Shown: one piece after another, positions 8,550 to 17,191 of the stretch
Position numbering within the stretch: position 1 is the first letter of the stretch
Layout of the letters: every line of letters begins with the position of its first letter
Assembly (NCBI RefSeq): GCF_040219215.1
Contig: NZ_JAVJSX010000011.1
Location: forward strand, 162,797-226,796
Source of the DNA: Thalassobaculum_A sp040219215
Lineage (GTDB): Bacteria; Pseudomonadota; Alphaproteobacteria; Thalassobaculales; Thalassobaculaceae
Direction: 5' to 3'
DNA: 64,000 nt
Position numbers and translations under genes: made by a program
The notes under the pieces: model-generated
What the model was told of the DNA's origin: nothing
Databases searched by the model: none
What the model saw: only the letters and a program-made list of their open reading frames with translations

Positions 8550-8565
8550 TGGCACGGCACGTGCA
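8550..8565 (+). promoter_or_regulatory. sigma-54 promoter of flgG
   Basis: TGGCACGGCACGTGCA, with GG-N10-GC, starts 8 bp after the flgF stop and lies about 100 bp before flgG. The TGGCACG block is identical to that of the flgF promoter. It allows flgG-flgA-flgH to be transcribed separately from flgF. Confidence 0.82.
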
Positions 8566-8664
8566 TTGAAACCAGGCGAATAGTCCCGATCGGGGATCGG
8601 CCAGGGCCCAGGCCCGGCACGGAATACGGATACAGGCGCGCCGCGCCGGTGAAGGGAGATCACG

Positions 8665-9450
8665 ATGCAGTCCTTGAACATCGCCTCGACGGGTATGGCT
8701 GCCCAGCAGTTCAACGTCGAGGTCATCTCGAACAACATCGCGAACATGAACACCACCGGCTACAAGCGGCAGCGCGCCGAGTTCCAGGATCTGCTCTACC
8801 AGGACCTGCGGCGGGTCGGCACCAACTCTTCCGACGCCGGCACCATTGTCCCTTCCGGCATCCAGATCGGCGTCGGCGTGAAGACCGCCGCCACCTACCG
8901 GATCAACGAGCAGGGCGCGCTTACCCTGACCGACAACAAGTTCGACCTCGCGATCCTTGGTCAGGGGTATTTCCAGGTCGAACTGCCGAGCGGCGAAACC
9001 GCCTACACCCGCGCCGGCTCGTTCCAGACCAACCAGGACGGAACCCTGGTCACCCCGGACGGCTACACCGTGCAGCCGGGGATCACGATACCCGCCGATA
9101 CCCTCTCCGTGACGATCAACGAGTCCGGTCAGGTGTTCGCCCAGATCGATGGCCAGGTCCAGGAGCAGAACGTCGGCCAGCTTCAGCTGGCAATCTTCCA
9201 GAACGATGCCGGCCTTGAGAACATCGGGCAGAACCTGCTGCTGGAGACCGCGGCCTCGGGTGCCGCCACCACCGGCGTGCCGGGCGCCACGGGATTTGGG
9301 CGCCTGCAGCAGGGCTTCGTGGAATCGTCGAACGTCGACCCGGTCCACGAGATCACCAACCTGATCACCGCACAGCGCGCCTACGAACTGAACTCGAAGA
9401 TCATCGAGACGTCCGACCAGATGATGTCGACGGTCAACAACGTCCGGTGA
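8665..9450 (+). CDS. flgG: flagellar distal-rod protein FlgG
   Basis: A 261-residue protein that has the usual length and conserved features of FlgG: N-terminal MQSLNIASTGMAAQQFNVEVISNNIANMNTTGYKRQRAEF, central FlgE/F/G-like beta domain, and C-terminal GFVESSNVDPVHEITNLITAQRAYELNSKIIETSDQMMSTVNN. It is preceded by a strong ribosome site (AAGGGAG). FlgG builds the distal rod, which passes through the P- and L-rings encoded by flgI and flgH in this window. Confidence 0.96.
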   Translation: MQSLNIASTGMAAQQFNVEVISNNIANMNTTGYKRQRAEFQDLLYQDLRRVGTNSSDAGTIVPSGIQIGVGVKTAATYRINEQGALTLTDNKFDLAILGQGYFQVELPSGETAYTRAGSFQTNQDGTLVTPDGYTVQPGITIPADTLSVTINESGQVFAQIDGQVQEQNVGQLQLAIFQNDAGLENIGQNLLLETAASGAATTGVPGATGFGRLQQGFVESSNVDPVHEITNLITAQRAYELNSKIIETSDQMMSTVNNVR

Positions 9451-9490
9451 GGTCGGCTGACGCCGCCTCTTCGAACCAGGGAGACATCCG

Positions 9491-10465
9491 ATGAACCGCA
9501 CCGCCCGCACGATCACCTCCGTCGCACTCGCCGCCGTCCTGCTCGGCTCCGGCGCCGCCCAGGCCGCAACGGCCACTGGCGACGCCCTGCCGTTGATCCT
9601 GAAGCAGCGGGTGATCGTCGGCGGCGACGGCATCCGGTTGTCCGACCTGTTCGCGAACGTTCCGCCCGCCAACGACGGCCGGATCGCCGACGCCCCGCAG
9701 CCCGGCGGCCGCCATGTATTCGGTGTCCGGGAGCTGTTCCACTACGCCAAATCCTTCGGTCTTCAGTGGCGTCCGCGCGACATGAAGGTCTACTCCGAAG
9801 TGGTCCGTGACAGCGCCCCGGTGCCAATCGAACTCATCCGGGACGCGCTGGCGCGGGTCATCGAACCGCAGCGTCGGGGCGACGACTTCGACGTCGAGAT
9901 CTTCAATCGCGATCTTCCGCTCTTTGTGGCGACCGGCACTGTTCCCGACGTCCTGGTCCGGAACCTTGCCTACGATCCTCGCTCGAACCGTTTCGACGCC
10001 ACCATCAGCGTCCCGGGCAGCCAGGCCACCCCGGTGGTCGTCAGCGGCCGCGTCGAACCGATGCTGAGCGTACCGGTGCTGCGCAGTCACGCCATGCCCG
10101 GCGAAGTGATCACCGAGAACGACATCCAGTGGCTCCGCGTCGAATCCCGGCGCGCCAGCATGAACTCGGTTACCCGCTTGGAAGACCTGCTGGGTCGGAC
10201 CCCTCGCCGGCCGATTGTCGGCGGGCAGCCGATCCGACTGACCGACATCCGTCCGAACTTCGTGATCGACAAGGGCGATTTGGTCACCATCGTCCTGAAC
10301 AGCGGAACGATGACCCTCACCGCCCGCGCCGAAGCCACGGAAAAAGGGGCTGTCGGCGACATCATCCGGGTTCGCAACAACCATAGCCGAAAAGTCCTTG
10401 AGGCCCGCGTGACCGGGGCGGGCACCGTCACGATCACCGGCTCGCAGGTCGCATCCATCAACTGA
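9491..10465 (+). CDS. flgA: P-ring assembly chaperone FlgA
   Basis: A 324-residue periplasmic protein with a cleavable signal peptide (residues 8-25, TITSVALAAVLLGSGAAQAA). The C-terminal half (about 190-324) is a SAF domain followed by the FlgA beta domain, with the typical RSHAMPGEVITENDIQWLRVE, RRPIVGGQPIRLTDIRP, KGDLVTIVL and GDIIRVRNNHSRKVLEARVTGAGTV. It is longer than enterobacterial FlgA (about 219 residues) because of an N-terminal extension, common in alphaproteobacteria. It lies in the order flgG-flgA-flgH and assists FlgI polymerisation around the rod. Confidence 0.92.
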   Translation: MNRTARTITSVALAAVLLGSGAAQAATATGDALPLILKQRVIVGGDGIRLSDLFANVPPANDGRIADAPQPGGRHVFGVRELFHYAKSFGLQWRPRDMKVYSEVVRDSAPVPIELIRDALARVIEPQRRGDDFDVEIFNRDLPLFVATGTVPDVLVRNLAYDPRSNRFDATISVPGSQATPVVVSGRVEPMLSVPVLRSHAMPGEVITENDIQWLRVESRRASMNSVTRLEDLLGRTPRRPIVGGQPIRLTDIRPNFVIDKGDLVTIVLNSGTMTLTARAEATEKGAVGDIIRVRNNHSRKVLEARVTGAGTVTITGSQVASIN

Positions 10466-10500
10466 CGCTCGCGCACAACGCGCACTCGGAGGATCCAGAA

Positions 10501-11256
10501 ATGATCGCCCGCACCACCGCCCTCCCGCTCCTCGCCACCATTACGGTCGCCGCCGCGCTCTCCGGCTGCAGCGCGGTCGATCGGCTCGCCAACATCGGAC
10601 AGGCTCCCGAGATGTCCCGGATCGAGGATCCGACGCGCGGCGCCGGGTACCAGCCGGTCTCGATGCCGATGCCGGCCCCGGTCGTGGCGACCCGCCAGGC
10701 CAACTCGCTGTGGCAGGAAGGCAGCCGGGCGTTCTTCAAGGATCAGCGCGCCAGCGACATCGGCGACATCATCACGGTGGTCGTGACGATCGCCGACAAG
10801 GCGGCGGTCGACAACACGACCACGCGCACGCGCCAGAACACCGATGCCGCCCAGCTGAACGGCCTGTTCGGGTATGAAGGCAGCCTGACCAGCGTGTTCC
10901 CGGAAGCGGTAACCGGCGGCAATTTCCTCGACCTGGGATCGTCGACCAGCAACGTCGGCGCCGGAAAGGTGGATCGCGAGGAAGAGATCAATCTGCGGGT
11001 CGCCGGCGTGATTACGCAAAAATTGCCGAACGGCAATATGGTCGTCTATGGCCGGCAAGAAGTGCGCGTGAACTTCGAAGTGCGCGAGGTCGTGGTCGGC
11101 GGCGTGATCCGGGCGGCCGACATCACGTCGTCCAACACCATCAGCTACGACCAGATGGCGGAAGCCCGGATCTCGTATGGTGGCCGCGGCCAGCTCACCG
11201 ACGTCCAGCAGCCGCGCTTTGGCTCCCAGGTCCTGGATGTGATCATGCCGTTCTGA
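10501..11256 (+). CDS. flgH: flagellar L-ring lipoprotein FlgH
   Basis: A 251-residue outer-membrane lipoprotein. The signal peptide ends in lipobox LSGC (Cys at residue 23). The mature protein has the FlgH signature: SLWQEGSRAFFKDQRASDIGDIITVVVTIADKA near residues 70-105, and NGNMVVYGRQEVRVNFEVREVVVGGVIRAADITSSNTISYDQMAEARISYGGRGQ toward the C-terminus. GGAGG lies 7 bp before the ATG. It is the last gene of the flgF-flgG-flgA-flgH run and is followed by a strong hairpin terminator. Confidence 0.95.
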   Translation: MIARTTALPLLATITVAAALSGCSAVDRLANIGQAPEMSRIEDPTRGAGYQPVSMPMPAPVVATRQANSLWQEGSRAFFKDQRASDIGDIITVVVTIADKAAVDNTTTRTRQNTDAAQLNGLFGYEGSLTSVFPEAVTGGNFLDLGSSTSNVGAGKVDREEEINLRVAGVITQKLPNGNMVVYGRQEVRVNFEVREVVVGGVIRAADITSSNTISYDQMAEARISYGGRGQLTDVQQPRFGSQVLDVIMPF

Positions 11257-11312
11257 CGACCGGCCGCAGGTGTCGCCGCCCGGTTTCCGACACCGCTTGA
11301 GACCCAAAACAA

Positions 11313-11339
11313 AAGGCCGCCCTGGACAAGGGCGGCCTT
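11313..11339. terminator. bidirectional terminator between flgH and dksA
   Basis: A perfect 10-bp stem (aaggccgccc / gggcggcctt) with a 7-base loop lies between the convergent flgH and dksA-like genes. It is preceded by an A-rich run (caaaacaaaa), which gives the minus-strand transcript a U-rich tail. Confidence 0.85.
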
Positions 11340-11370
11340 CCTAGTTTCAAGCCGGTTCCGAAGAACGGTA

Positions 11371-11787
11371 TCAGTCGTCGCGGTGGGTCCGTTCCATCTT
11401 CTCGTGCCGCTCCTGTGCCTCCAGGCTCAGCGTGGCGATGGGTCGGGCTTCCAGTCGCTTCAAACCAATCGGCTCGTCGGTTTCTTCACAATACCCGTAG
11501 GTACCGTCTTCGATTCGCTTCAAGGCAGAGTTGATCTTGCTGATCAGCTTGCGTTCGCGGTCCCGGGTCCGGAGTTCGATCGAGTGCTCGGTCTCGAGCG
11601 AGGCACGATCTGCCATGTCGGGTTGCTGCAAGTTCTGTTCGGTGAGATTGCTCAAGGTTTCGTTGGCATCGCGCACCAACTCGGCCTTCCAACGGAGCAG
11701 TTTCTGCCGGAAGTACTCCAGCTGTTGCGGGTTCATGAACTCTTCTTCGTCCGACGGCATATAGTCCGGCGGCAGGGTCACGCTCAT
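11371..11787 (-). CDS. dksA: DksA/TraR-type regulator lacking most zinc-finger cysteines
   Basis: A 138-residue DksA-family protein with the coiled-coil (about residues 25-95, including MADRASLETEHSIELRTRDRERKLISKI) and a C-terminal globular segment GYCEETDEPIGLKRLEARPIATLSLEAQERHE. Only one of the four zinc-binding Cys of E. coli DksA remains; the others are Thr, Ser and Ala. Such one-Cys DksA proteins are known in alphaproteobacteria (for example Rhodobacter). It would bind the RNA polymerase secondary channel. The start at 11787 has GGAGG-type ribosome site 4-9 bp upstream; an ORF extension to 11880 has none. It neighbours fliX on the same strand. Confidence 0.88.
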   Translation of the reverse strand: MSVTLPPDYMPSDEEEFMNPQQLEYFRQKLLRWKAELVRDANETLSNLTEQNLQQPDMADRASLETEHSIELRTRDRERKLISKINSALKRIEDGTYGYCEETDEPIGLKRLEARPIATLSLEAQERHEKMERTHRDD

Positions 11788-11918
11788 CCCCTTCCTCCAC
11801 GCGGGCTCGACGGCATTCGGTGGCAGAGGGCCCGTCACCGAACGGGCGCGGAATGCTTGAAGCGACCTAGACCGCATCAACAGGATGAAACCCTTGGAGT
11901 TCCGCGCCGCGCGACGGG

Positions 11919-12335
11919 TTACACGCTTCGTTCGAGTTTCGCAAGCTCGACCCGAGCTCTAAGTTCGATCTCGTCGAGAATCTCGACCACCCGAGGGTCG
12001 TCGAACGACTCGCGCTGCCGGCGAACAGTGGTGGCCAGCTCCTGCAAACGGTCGCGCGGGATGGCTCCCATCAACAGGCCGTGACGAATATCGTCCAGCC
12101 TGTCGAGCATCAGGTCGGCGTGTTCCCGTGCCCGGCGCGCGCTGCCTTCGCGGTCGCCAACCTCCTGGGCCGCGAACACCGAATCGACCGCCCGCACACC
12201 GGAGACGCCGGCCGCATCGCCGGTTTCAGCGGTTTCATCCAGCAGCTTCGAGAAATCGGACGAGCCGGCCTTGCCGGTCTTTCCACCTCGACGAACGCCG
12301 GAGATTCCAGCCGCTTTGGATGATTCGACCTTCAT
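11919..12335 (-). CDS. fliX: flagellar assembly regulator FliX
   Basis: A 138-residue protein with an unstructured N-terminal region (MKVESSKAAGISGVRRGG) and a conserved helical C-terminal part, including DIRHGLLMGAIPRDRLQELATTVRRQRESFDDPRVVEILDEIELRARVELAKLE, typical of FliX. In Caulobacter, FliX binds FlbD and links early basal-body assembly to sigma-54 transcription; flbD is in this window at 37605. It is divergent from flgI, as in other alphaproteobacteria. The start ATG at 12335 is preferred; a TTG four codons upstream is also possible. Confidence 0.9.
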   Translation of the reverse strand: MKVESSKAAGISGVRRGGKTGKAGSSDFSKLLDETAETGDAAGVSGVRAVDSVFAAQEVGDREGSARRAREHADLMLDRLDDIRHGLLMGAIPRDRLQELATTVRRQRESFDDPRVVEILDEIELRARVELAKLERSV

Positions 12336-12460
12336 GGCGATGGGCAACCTCGGTCGAACAGACGTGAACTTCGCTCAACTCGGATTCGCATAATCATATT
12401 GTACCATGCGTCGTCGCGGGTTTCGACGCCACCCTCAACTACAGGCGGCGGCAAGCAAGG

Positions 12461-12476
12461 TGGCACGCTTCTAGCA
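12461..12476 (+). promoter_or_regulatory. sigma-54 promoter of flgI
   Basis: TGGCACGCTTCTAGCA, GG-N10-GC, lies about 55 bp before flgI in the fliX-flgI divergent intergenic region. It shares the TGGCACG block with the flgF and flgG promoters. Confidence 0.82.
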
Positions 12477-12529
12477 TAAAAGATGGCGAGACCGGGAACA
12501 CCCGGCAACACCGACCGATCGCGGGGACG

Positions 12530-13669
12530 ATGATCATGACAACGGGACGCTGGATGCAACGGTTCGCAACCTTCGTGACAGTCTTGTGGGTCATTCTTGC
12601 CGTGGGTGTCGGCGGTGCGGCGGCGCAAACCCGTATCAAGGACATCGTCGACTTCGAGGGGGTTCGCGAGAACCTTCTGATCGGATACGGACTGGTTGTC
12701 GGCCTGAAGGGCACCGGGGATGACATCGGCAGTGCGATCTTCACCCGAGAGAGCCTGGTCGGCATGCTGGAGCGGCTCGGCGTCAACGCGCGCGACAACG
12801 ACCTGGACACCAAGAACGTTGCTGCGGTGATGGTCACCGCCATCCTGCCGCCGTTCGCCACCCAGGGAACCCGGATCGACATCACCGTGTCGGCGATCGG
12901 CGACGCCGACAGCCTGCTCGGCGGCCAGTTGCTGGTCACCCCGCTGATCGGCGCTGACGGCGAGGTCTACGCCGTGGCCCAGGGTCCGGTCGCGGTCAGC
13001 GGCTTCTCGGCCCAGGGTGCCGCCGCAAGCGTGTCGCGCGGCGTCACGACCGGGGGACGGATCTCCAACGGCGCGATCGTCGAGCGCGAGGTCAGCTTCG
13101 CGTTGAACCAGATGGAAACGGTGCGCATCGCCCTGCGCAATCCCGATTTTACGACCTCCCGCCGCATCGCCCAGGCCATCAATGCCTTCATCGGCGGGCC
13201 GATTGCCCAGTCGACCGACTCCGGTACGGTTCGGATGCTGGTGCCGGATGCGTACCGCAACAACGCCGTCGCATTGATCACCGACGTCGAGCAGCTGCGC
13301 GTCACTCCCGACACGATTGCCAAGGTGGTGATCGACGAGCAGACCGGCGTCATCGTGATGGGCGAGAACGTCCGCATCAACACCGTGGCGATTGCCCAGG
13401 GGAACCTGACCATTCGCATCACGGAAACGCCGCAGGTCAGCCAGCCGCAGCCGTTCGCGCAGACCGGCGAGACCGTCACGGTGCCGCGCACACAGATCGA
13501 GATCGACGACGACAAGGACAAGAAGCTTACTGTCCTGCCACGCCAGGTCACACTGCAGGAACTGGTCAACGGCCTGAACGCCCTGGGCGTCGGCCCGCGC
13601 GACATGATCTCGATCCTGCAGGCGATCAAGGCCGCCGGCGCGCTGCAAGCCGAACTCGAAGTGCTCTGA
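12530..13669 (+). CDS. flgI: flagellar P-ring protein FlgI
   Basis: A 379-residue periplasmic ring protein with a signal peptide (about residues 10-33, ATFVTVLWVILAVGVGGAAAQ) and the FlgI signature directly after it: TRIKDIVDFEGVRENLLIGYGLVVGLKGTGDD. Conserved internal blocks include NVAAVMVTAILPPFATQGTRIDITVSAIGDADSLLGGQLLVTPL and ATVVID-type VIDEQTGVIVMGENVRI. The C-terminus has VTLQELVNGLNALGVGPRDMISILQAIKAAGALQAELEVL. A second ATG two codons in is equally possible. It is followed closely by flgJ and flgN. Confidence 0.96.
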   Translation: MIMTTGRWMQRFATFVTVLWVILAVGVGGAAAQTRIKDIVDFEGVRENLLIGYGLVVGLKGTGDDIGSAIFTRESLVGMLERLGVNARDNDLDTKNVAAVMVTAILPPFATQGTRIDITVSAIGDADSLLGGQLLVTPLIGADGEVYAVAQGPVAVSGFSAQGAAASVSRGVTTGGRISNGAIVEREVSFALNQMETVRIALRNPDFTTSRRIAQAINAFIGGPIAQSTDSGTVRMLVPDAYRNNAVALITDVEQLRVTPDTIAKVVIDEQTGVIVMGENVRINTVAIAQGNLTIRITETPQVSQPQPFAQTGETVTVPRTQIEIDDDKDKKLTVLPRQVTLQELVNGLNALGVGPRDMISILQAIKAAGALQAELEVL

Positions 13670-13683
13670 GCAGGAGACGCACG

Positions 13684-14028
13684 ATGAACGTATCCTCCCT
13701 TCCCGACGTCGCTGAGCTCGACTTCGCCCGCACCCAGGGCGCCGCTCAACGTCAGCGTGACACCCTCAACGCCGCTGCCGCCGCGGGCGACCAGTCCGCC
13801 GTCCGCAAGGCTGCCGAGAAGTTCGAAAGCCAGTTTATCGCCCAGATGCTCGGTCACATGTTCAAGGGCGTGAAGACCGATGGGATGTTCGGTGGTGGCC
13901 AGGCGGAGAGCACATGGCGCGACTTCTACGTCGAGGAAGTCAGCGAGGTCATCGCCAAGCGCGGCGGCATTGGTGTCGCCGATATCGTCGAACGTCAGTT
14001 GCTTCAGCTTCAGGAGGTGAAGTCATGA
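13684..14028 (+). CDS. flgJ: rod-binding protein (FlgJ N-terminal domain only)
   Basis: A 114-residue protein with the rod-binding domain of FlgJ: KAAEKFESQFIAQMLGHMFKGVKTDGMFGGGQAESTWRDFYVEEVSEVIAKRGGIGVADIVERQLLQLQ. It lacks the muramidase domain found in gammaproteobacterial FlgJ, so a separate lytic enzyme must open peptidoglycan. The stop overlaps the ATG of the FlgN-like gene (ATGA). Confidence 0.92.
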   Translation: MNVSSLPDVAELDFARTQGAAQRQRDTLNAAAAAGDQSAVRKAAEKFESQFIAQMLGHMFKGVKTDGMFGGGQAESTWRDFYVEEVSEVIAKRGGIGVADIVERQLLQLQEVKS

Positions 14029-14471
14029 ACCCGCGCGATCTGATCCAGCTGTTCGTCGAGTCTATGGCGCAGCTCACCGCCGTCATGCGGCACGAGATCG
14101 AACTGATTCAAGGTCGCCAGTTCACCAAGCTTGAGGACGTCCAGCGCCGGAAAGCGCAGATCGCCAAGGGCTATCACGACCACCAGACCCGCCTCAGGAA
14201 GAATCTCGCGGCACTGGATGCTCTGAGCGATGAGGAACGGACCGACCTCCGAAAGCTTTATGCGGCCTTCCGGGAGACGTTGTCGGAGAACATGATCGCC
14301 CTGAAGTCAGCCCATGACGCCACCGACCGGGTCGTCAAGATGGTCATCTCAGGCGTCAAAAAGGCGCGCGGTGTAACCGGCCCCGATGTACGGCCGGGCA
14401 AGCCGGTCCGCGGGTACGCCGCATACGGCACCAGCGGCGCCGGTGCAGCAGGTTACAACCGTACGCTCTGA
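14025..14471 (+). CDS. flgN: FlgN-like flagellar export chaperone
   Basis: A 148-residue helical protein translated from an ATG overlapping the flgJ stop. Residues 1-110 are amphipathic helices (LIQLFVESMAQLTAVMRHEIELIQGRQFTKLEDVQRRKAQIAKGY), the FlgN pattern for binding the C-termini of FlgK and FlgL. The C-terminal tail is Gly/Ala-rich and probably disordered. Both expected clients are encoded nearby (flgL 16152, flgK 17192). The FlgN family is diverse; the call rests on pattern and context. Confidence 0.72.
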   Translation: MNPRDLIQLFVESMAQLTAVMRHEIELIQGRQFTKLEDVQRRKAQIAKGYHDHQTRLRKNLAALDALSDEERTDLRKLYAAFRETLSENMIALKSAHDATDRVVKMVISGVKKARGVTGPDVRPGKPVRGYAAYGTSGAGAAGYNRTL

Positions 14472-14485
14472 TCGGGAATACGGCC

Positions 14486-15451
14486 CTAGATATCCAGGCC
14501 GTCGAGATAGCGGGCGTTATCCGGCGCCAGTTCGCGGACCCGAGCCGCCTCCACCCGAGCCCCCTGCAGATCGCCGGTCACCCGATGCACCATCGCCATC
14601 GAATAGTGACCGTCGACGCTGTCATTATCGATCGATAACGCCCGTTCGGCATGGGCCCGCGCCTTGTCAATTTCACCCTGCTCAAGATAGACCAGCGCGA
14701 CACCGCCCAGCAGCGCCGCATCGTCGGGGTTGATCGACAGCGCCACTTCGAACGACCGGTGGGCTTCGTCCAGCCTGTGCAACTGAGTCAGGACCGAGCC
14801 GAGCTTGCCGTGGAAGCCCGCAACCTTCGGATTGACGTCGATTGCCGTACGATAGCAGCGCTCTGCGTCGGGCAGCGAGTTCAGTGCAACGAAGATGTCG
14901 CCAAGCTGGTGCAACGCCTCGGCGTTCGTCGGATTCAACTCGACCGCGCGCATGAGCAGCTCCGCCGCCGCATGCTGATCGCCCCGTTCGTGTGCAAGAA
15001 CGCCGGCCCAAACCAGGATCCGGTCGTTATCAGGATCGTTCTCCAGGGCCCTCGAGATAGCCTCGGCTGCGCCTTCAAGATCATCGACACCGCGCAACGC
15101 GATGCCGAGATTGAAGTACGCCTCGGAATACGTCGGGTCCATGCCGGTCGCGCGACGGAACAGCTCGAGCGCCCCGTCCAAATCGTTCTCGCGGAGTGAG
15201 ACGACGCCAAGGTGATTCGAATAGGCCGGGTTGTTGGGGTTAACGTCGATCGCGGTCTCTAGGAGCGTTCGAGCACCGCCGAACTCGCCATGCTGCAAGC
15301 AAAGCAATCCACCCAGATGGAGCGCTTGCTCGTGGCGCGGATTCTTCTCCAAGATCTCGACATACAGGTCCCGCGCTTCATCGATCTCATCAGCTTCCTG
15401 ATGGCGGATTGCCGATACCAACAAATGATGAAGTGGATCGGCAAGATTCAT
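14486..15451 (-). CDS. tetratricopeptide-repeat protein
   Basis: A 321-residue protein that is almost entirely TPRs: about eight 34-residue units, for example NPRHEQALHLGGLLCLQHGEFGGARTLLETAIDVNPNN and NPTNAEALHQLGDIFVALNSLPDAERCYRTAIDVNP. It has no signal peptide and no enzymatic domain, unlike the three TPR-glycosyltransferases elsewhere in the window. It lies just downstream of flaG-like on the minus strand and converges on flgN with a 14-bp gap. A scaffold role in flagellin handling or modification is plausible but only inferred from position. Confidence 0.8.
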   Translation of the reverse strand: MNLADPLHHLLVSAIRHQEADEIDEARDLYVEILEKNPRHEQALHLGGLLCLQHGEFGGARTLLETAIDVNPNNPAYSNHLGVVSLRENDLDGALELFRRATGMDPTYSEAYFNLGIALRGVDDLEGAAEAISRALENDPDNDRILVWAGVLAHERGDQHAAAELLMRAVELNPTNAEALHQLGDIFVALNSLPDAERCYRTAIDVNPKVAGFHGKLGSVLTQLHRLDEAHRSFEVALSINPDDAALLGGVALVYLEQGEIDKARAHAERALSIDNDSVDGHYSMAMVHRVTGDLQGARVEAARVRELAPDNARYLDGLDI

Positions 15452-15552
15452 GAAACGCTATCCCTGCTATTTATTGATACATCACCTCTGGACCATACCA
15501 CATCTAGAGCGGCCCTGTGAATCACCTTCAGCACAGGCTGATCGCAGCAGCG

Positions 15553-15984
15553 TCAGGCGACCAAGTCAACCGGCGCGGTCCTGGTCGGGTCAACGGATGC
15601 CCCTTCGACCGTCCCGGCTTGCGGGCGTTCAACCGCGGCATCTTCTCGAGATGCTGCGGCCACCGGCCCACCGATCTGCACATCGGAAACATCGCCAGTG
15701 CCAGCATCACGGCTGGAAGGCAGCACGAACGGTTTGGCAGTCGGATCCTGACGGTAGCGCGCAATCACCGCCTCAGACGGAAACTGCCGTACGACGTCCC
15801 CGGACAGACTGTCCCGAACCTGGAAAATTACGGTCAGTGACCGCGAATCAAATCGCAGCACCGGGCTGATGAAAAAATTGGCGTCCGATTCAACCAGCGC
15901 CGGCGGCGGGGTCGAATTCTGTCCGTCGCGACCGTCACTTGTCTGGTTGACCTGGACCCCTGGAAATCGCGCATCAATTTCCAT
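15553..15984 (-). CDS. flaG: FlaG-like flagellar protein
   Basis: A 143-residue protein. Its core, VLRFDSRSLTVIFQVRDSLSGDVVRQFPSEAVIARYRQ (about residues 42-80), matches the FlaG pattern (L-x-F...V-x-V-x-D...T/S-G-x-V-I/V-R-Q-I/F-P). The flanking regions are low-complexity and unusual for FlaG, especially a C-terminal 60-residue extension. The start at 15984 is chosen because GGAGG lies 5 bp upstream; the in-frame ATG at 15996 overlaps that site. It lies between flgL and a TPR protein. FlaG affects filament length in other bacteria. Confidence 0.68.
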   Translation of the reverse strand: MEIDARFPGVQVNQTSDGRDGQNSTPPPALVESDANFFISPVLRFDSRSLTVIFQVRDSLSGDVVRQFPSEAVIARYRQDPTAKPFVLPSSRDAGTGDVSDVQIGGPVAAASREDAAVERPQAGTVEGASVDPTRTAPVDLVA

Positions 15985-16151
15985 GGAAACCTCCATTCTG
16001 GAGACTTTAGGTCAAACTTGGCAGACCTTACTAAGCGAATTATACGGGATTCGAATCAATCGGTCCAGCACAAACCCCTGGACCGCACGACAGGACGCCT
16101 GATTGTCGGTCGGAGCAGCCTGGCAATTAAGACGATGCTGGCGCTGGATGA

Positions 16152-17171
16152 TCAAATGTACTTGGTCAAGCTCAGATTGCGCAAGACGGCGGTCGTCTGA
16201 AACGACGACTCCAGCTGGGCCTGCAGAGTCTGGAACAGGCTTACGGCCTCGTAGGCATCAACATCCTCAATATCGAGGACCTGCGTTTCAAGCATCGTCA
16301 GAGCTTCCCGATGCGACTCCAGGTTGGTCTCCATCTGGGCGCCGATCACACCGTTCTGACCGACCATGTCGTTGATCAGGTCGAACGCCGCCTCGATCTT
16401 TCCAAGGCCCCAGGTAACCAGCGCCTGGTACTCAGCGTCATCGCCCGCCTGGAAGTTGGCATTGGCGAAAGCGAAGAAGACTTCGTACACCTCTTCAAAC
16501 GCATTGTCGTTGCCGAGTTCCCCGAATGTGACGTCCACGCCCTTGTCGATCCGCGCCTGCAGCGAGCCAGGTGCCGGCGTGGTTACGTTGTTCCAGTTGG
16601 CGTCAGTCGCAAAGAAATCCTCAACGAAGGTAATGATGTCGGTCGCGCCGGCGCCGGCCGACAGGGCCGGTTGTCCGGGGCCAAGAGCACCCGCCACATG
16701 GGCCGCGTAGGCCGTCTTGATGGCCGATGGAGACAGCAGCGGCTGGGTATCCGTATCGGTACCGTTGAACAGGTACTGCCCGCCGGACGTCTGGTTCAGA
16801 AGGTTGGTGAGCTGATCGATCGCCGCATTCGCGTAGGTGCCCAGCGCCAGTGAAGAGTCCTCGAACAGGCCTTCGACCTGCTCGTACAACTTCTTGCGCA
16901 TATCCTGGGTGATGTCGGTGACCGTCACGAGCGATGCATTGATCGTCGTCGTCTTCACCTTCGTGTTGTTGATGGAATCGACATAGGTTTGAACACTGGT
17001 GCGCTGCTCTTTCAGAGACACCAGCAGCCGGACGTCCTGTCCGGAGAATCCGCTGTATACCTGAGACTTCTTCCCCGTCGAGATCTGCTGCTGCGCATCC
17101 GCGATCTGCCGCTGGATCGACGTGATCGAGTTGTCGATGCGAAGGTTCTGAGTGACGGTTGAGATACGCAT
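16152..17171 (-). CDS. flgL: hook-filament junction protein FlgL
   Basis: A 339-residue flagellin-like protein. The N-terminus (MRISTVTQNLRIDNSITSIQRQIADAQQQISTGKKSQVYSG) is the FlgL/flagellin D0-D1 coiled coil and the C-terminus (AQMETNLESHREALTMLETQVLDIEDVDAYEAVSLFQTLQAQLESSFQ) the matching D1-D0 helix. It follows flgK by 20 bp in the same operon and connects the FlgK zone to the filament. Confidence 0.93.
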   Translation of the reverse strand: MRISTVTQNLRIDNSITSIQRQIADAQQQISTGKKSQVYSGFSGQDVRLLVSLKEQRTSVQTYVDSINNTKVKTTTINASLVTVTDITQDMRKKLYEQVEGLFEDSSLALGTYANAAIDQLTNLLNQTSGGQYLFNGTDTDTQPLLSPSAIKTAYAAHVAGALGPGQPALSAGAGATDIITFVEDFFATDANWNNVTTPAPGSLQARIDKGVDVTFGELGNDNAFEEVYEVFFAFANANFQAGDDAEYQALVTWGLGKIEAAFDLINDMVGQNGVIGAQMETNLESHREALTMLETQVLDIEDVDAYEAVSLFQTLQAQLESSFQTTAVLRNLSLTKYI

Positions 17172-17191
17172 GTCAAAGACCCCTCAAAGCC

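Noticed and set aside
8515..9672. 385-codon minus-strand frame
   Set aside because: Antisense of flgG and flgA; those plus-strand genes are unambiguous.
12332..13648. 438-codon minus-strand frame
   Set aside because: Exact antisense of flgI, without family motifs or ribosome site.
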